Assembly: GCF_001748225.1 (NCBI RefSeq)
Contig: NZ_BDFE01000017.1
Location: 186,001 to 250,000 of the forward strand
Length of the DNA: 64,000 bases
Source of the DNA: Desulfoplanes formicivorans
GTDB lineage: Bacteria; Desulfobacterota; Desulfovibrionia; Desulfovibrionales; Desulfomicrobiaceae
Direction: 5' to 3'
The position numbers were made by a program, and so were the translations under genes. This document shows, in pieces, positions 63,217-64,000 of this stretch (within the stretch, counting starts at the first letter, position 1; each line of letters begins with the position of its first letter). A model generated the notes under the pieces. The model made no database searches and was not told the DNA's origin. It was given only the letters and a program-made list of their open reading frames with translations.

Positions 63217-64000
63217 ATGACAGGCTCTCACAAAAAATCCCGCATCAAGATCAGCACACGACTCTCCCTTTTGAGTATAGGCCTTGGCATTGCCTGCCTG
63301 GCCATACTCATCGTTATCATGATCGCGGCTCACAGCATCAAGGAGCTGAGCTCCCAAATCACCAATGACCATCTCCAGGAAATTGCCGCCAACTCCCGGG
63401 TAGCCCGTGATCTGTCCAAGGTCTTTGCGGACATCAATCTGGTGGTGAACAATTTTTACGGCCAGGGCGACTACCTGCTGACCCGGGGGGATCGAATCCT
63501 GAAGCTGATCCAGGAATCGGCATCCCGCACCACCCTGCCGACCATCAAAAGCGATCTGCAGATCCTGCAAAAACACATGCGCAGCTTTCTTGATGCGTGC
63601 ACCACGGTCAATCAATCCATAGCGGAACGGGTACGCATCGAAAAGGACATGGACGCGACATTGTCCCGTCTTGAAGACACCATCTCCGAAACCATGATCG
63701 GCCAGTCCCTTGATGGAGAGGACACCTCCTTCATGGAGCAGCTTTCCCTCCTTGTGTTCGGATACCGGGAAAACCTTTTGCGCATTGAAAACATCGCCGC
63801 CCAGATCAGTTTTGACCATTTCTCCTCCATGGCCATGAGCTCATCGCATCCCCTGATCCAGGCCCTGGAACATTTCAAACGCCACCTGAGAACCCTGACC
63901 ACGTCCCAACAACATATCGCCATGTACGGACAACAATTATCACTCCAGAGCGATGCCTATGAACGCAATGTCCGTCATCTGCACAGCAGCATGCAGCGTC
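63217..64000 (+). CDS. Membrane sensor protein, N-terminal part (probable histidine kinase)
   Basis: At least 261 residues, running off the right edge. A basic N-terminus and one membrane helix (about residues 15-40) are followed by a long, helix-rich periplasmic region (about 45-261) with no stop. The layout is like the TorS/LuxQ-type sensors that respond to a periplasmic binding protein. The output domains lie outside the window, so kinase versus chemoreceptor or cyclase is open. Confidence 0.65.
   Translation, partial: MTGSHKKSRIKISTRLSLLSIGLGIACLAILIVIMIAAHSIKELSSQITNDHLQEIAANSRVARDLSKVFADINLVVNNFYGQGDYLLTRGDRILKLIQESASRTTLPTIKSDLQILQKHMRSFLDACTTVNQSIAERVRIEKDMDATLSRLEDTISETMIGQSLDGEDTSFMEQLSLLVFGYRENLLRIENIAAQISFDHFSSMAMSSSHPLIQALEHFKRHLRTLTTSQQHIAMYGQQLSLQSDAYERNVRHLHSSMQR

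Noticed and set aside
1-64000. CRISPR arrays, insertion sequences or prophage genes
   Set aside because: No regularly spaced direct repeats, transposase motifs, integrase or phage structural proteins were recognised.

Overview
The window reads as a chromosomal segment of a moderately GC-rich anaerobic proteobacterium, most likely a Desulfovibrionales/Desulfobacterota member. Pointers are a PxxKW-type cysteine-rich small protein, a probable UGA-encoded selenocysteine in a UshA-like protein, a lnt-prfB-diguanylate cyclase-MinD neighbourhood, and a DnaA that is not next to dnaN. This placement is an inference from gene content only. No rRNA, CRISPR array, transposase or integrase was seen.

Layout. 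(1) 1-7020: the start of folC (minus strand), a tRNA-Arg(TCT), then an island. The island has an AT-rich PD-(D/E)XK-type nuclease gene and a three-part EVE / McrB-like AAA+ / McrC-like DUF2357 nuclease locus, which looks like a type IV (modified-DNA) restriction system. Its EVE and AAA+ parts are split by an apparent one-base frameshift. (2) 7029-20988: a catabolic block with an XRE-cupin regulator, a five-gene branched-chain/amide-type ABC importer, a YtcJ-like amidohydrolase, a class III aminotransferase, an iron-type alcohol dehydrogenase, a hydantoinase/carbamoylase-family amidase, and a stand-alone thiamine-dependent E1 alpha/beta pair. The substrate is unknown; the enzyme set suggests stepwise opening of a cyclic or acylated amine, transamination and aldehyde reduction. 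(3) 21313-32917: L-cysteine desulfidase, ABM monooxygenase, aldo/keto reductase, a frameshifted choloylglycine-hydrolase-family gene, thiol peroxidase, GAPDH, a GAF protein, a divergent MoaE, the PxxKW protein, an M20 peptidase and mnmG.

(4) 33062-46104: an Mla-like lipid-transport operon (permease, degenerate ATPase-like protein, MCE protein, lipoprotein) followed by a PilZ protein, a CorC-like CBS protein, lnt, prfB with its +1 programmed frameshift, a diguanylate cyclase, a MinD/FlhG-like ATPase, HU, the UshA-like probable selenoprotein, dapF and dapA. (5) 46203-56512: a 1025-residue membrane protein of unknown role with a histidine-rich PHP-like motif, pyrR, small unknown proteins, a YjjX-type NTPase, a CBS-domain protein, an M24 aminopeptidase, dinB and a CoA-binding protein. 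(6) 56513-64000: dnaA with nearby DnaA-box-like sites, an RHH-PilZ fusion, then three periplasmic binding proteins directly upstream of a truncated membrane sensor with no transporter subunits between them.

The observations most worth checking are the UGA codon in the UshA-like gene, the pseudo-ATPase in the Mla-like operon, the frameshifted EVE-McrB gene, the catabolic block with its orphan E1, and the triple binding-protein/sensor cluster. All functional calls rest on reading motifs by eye; no database search was run.
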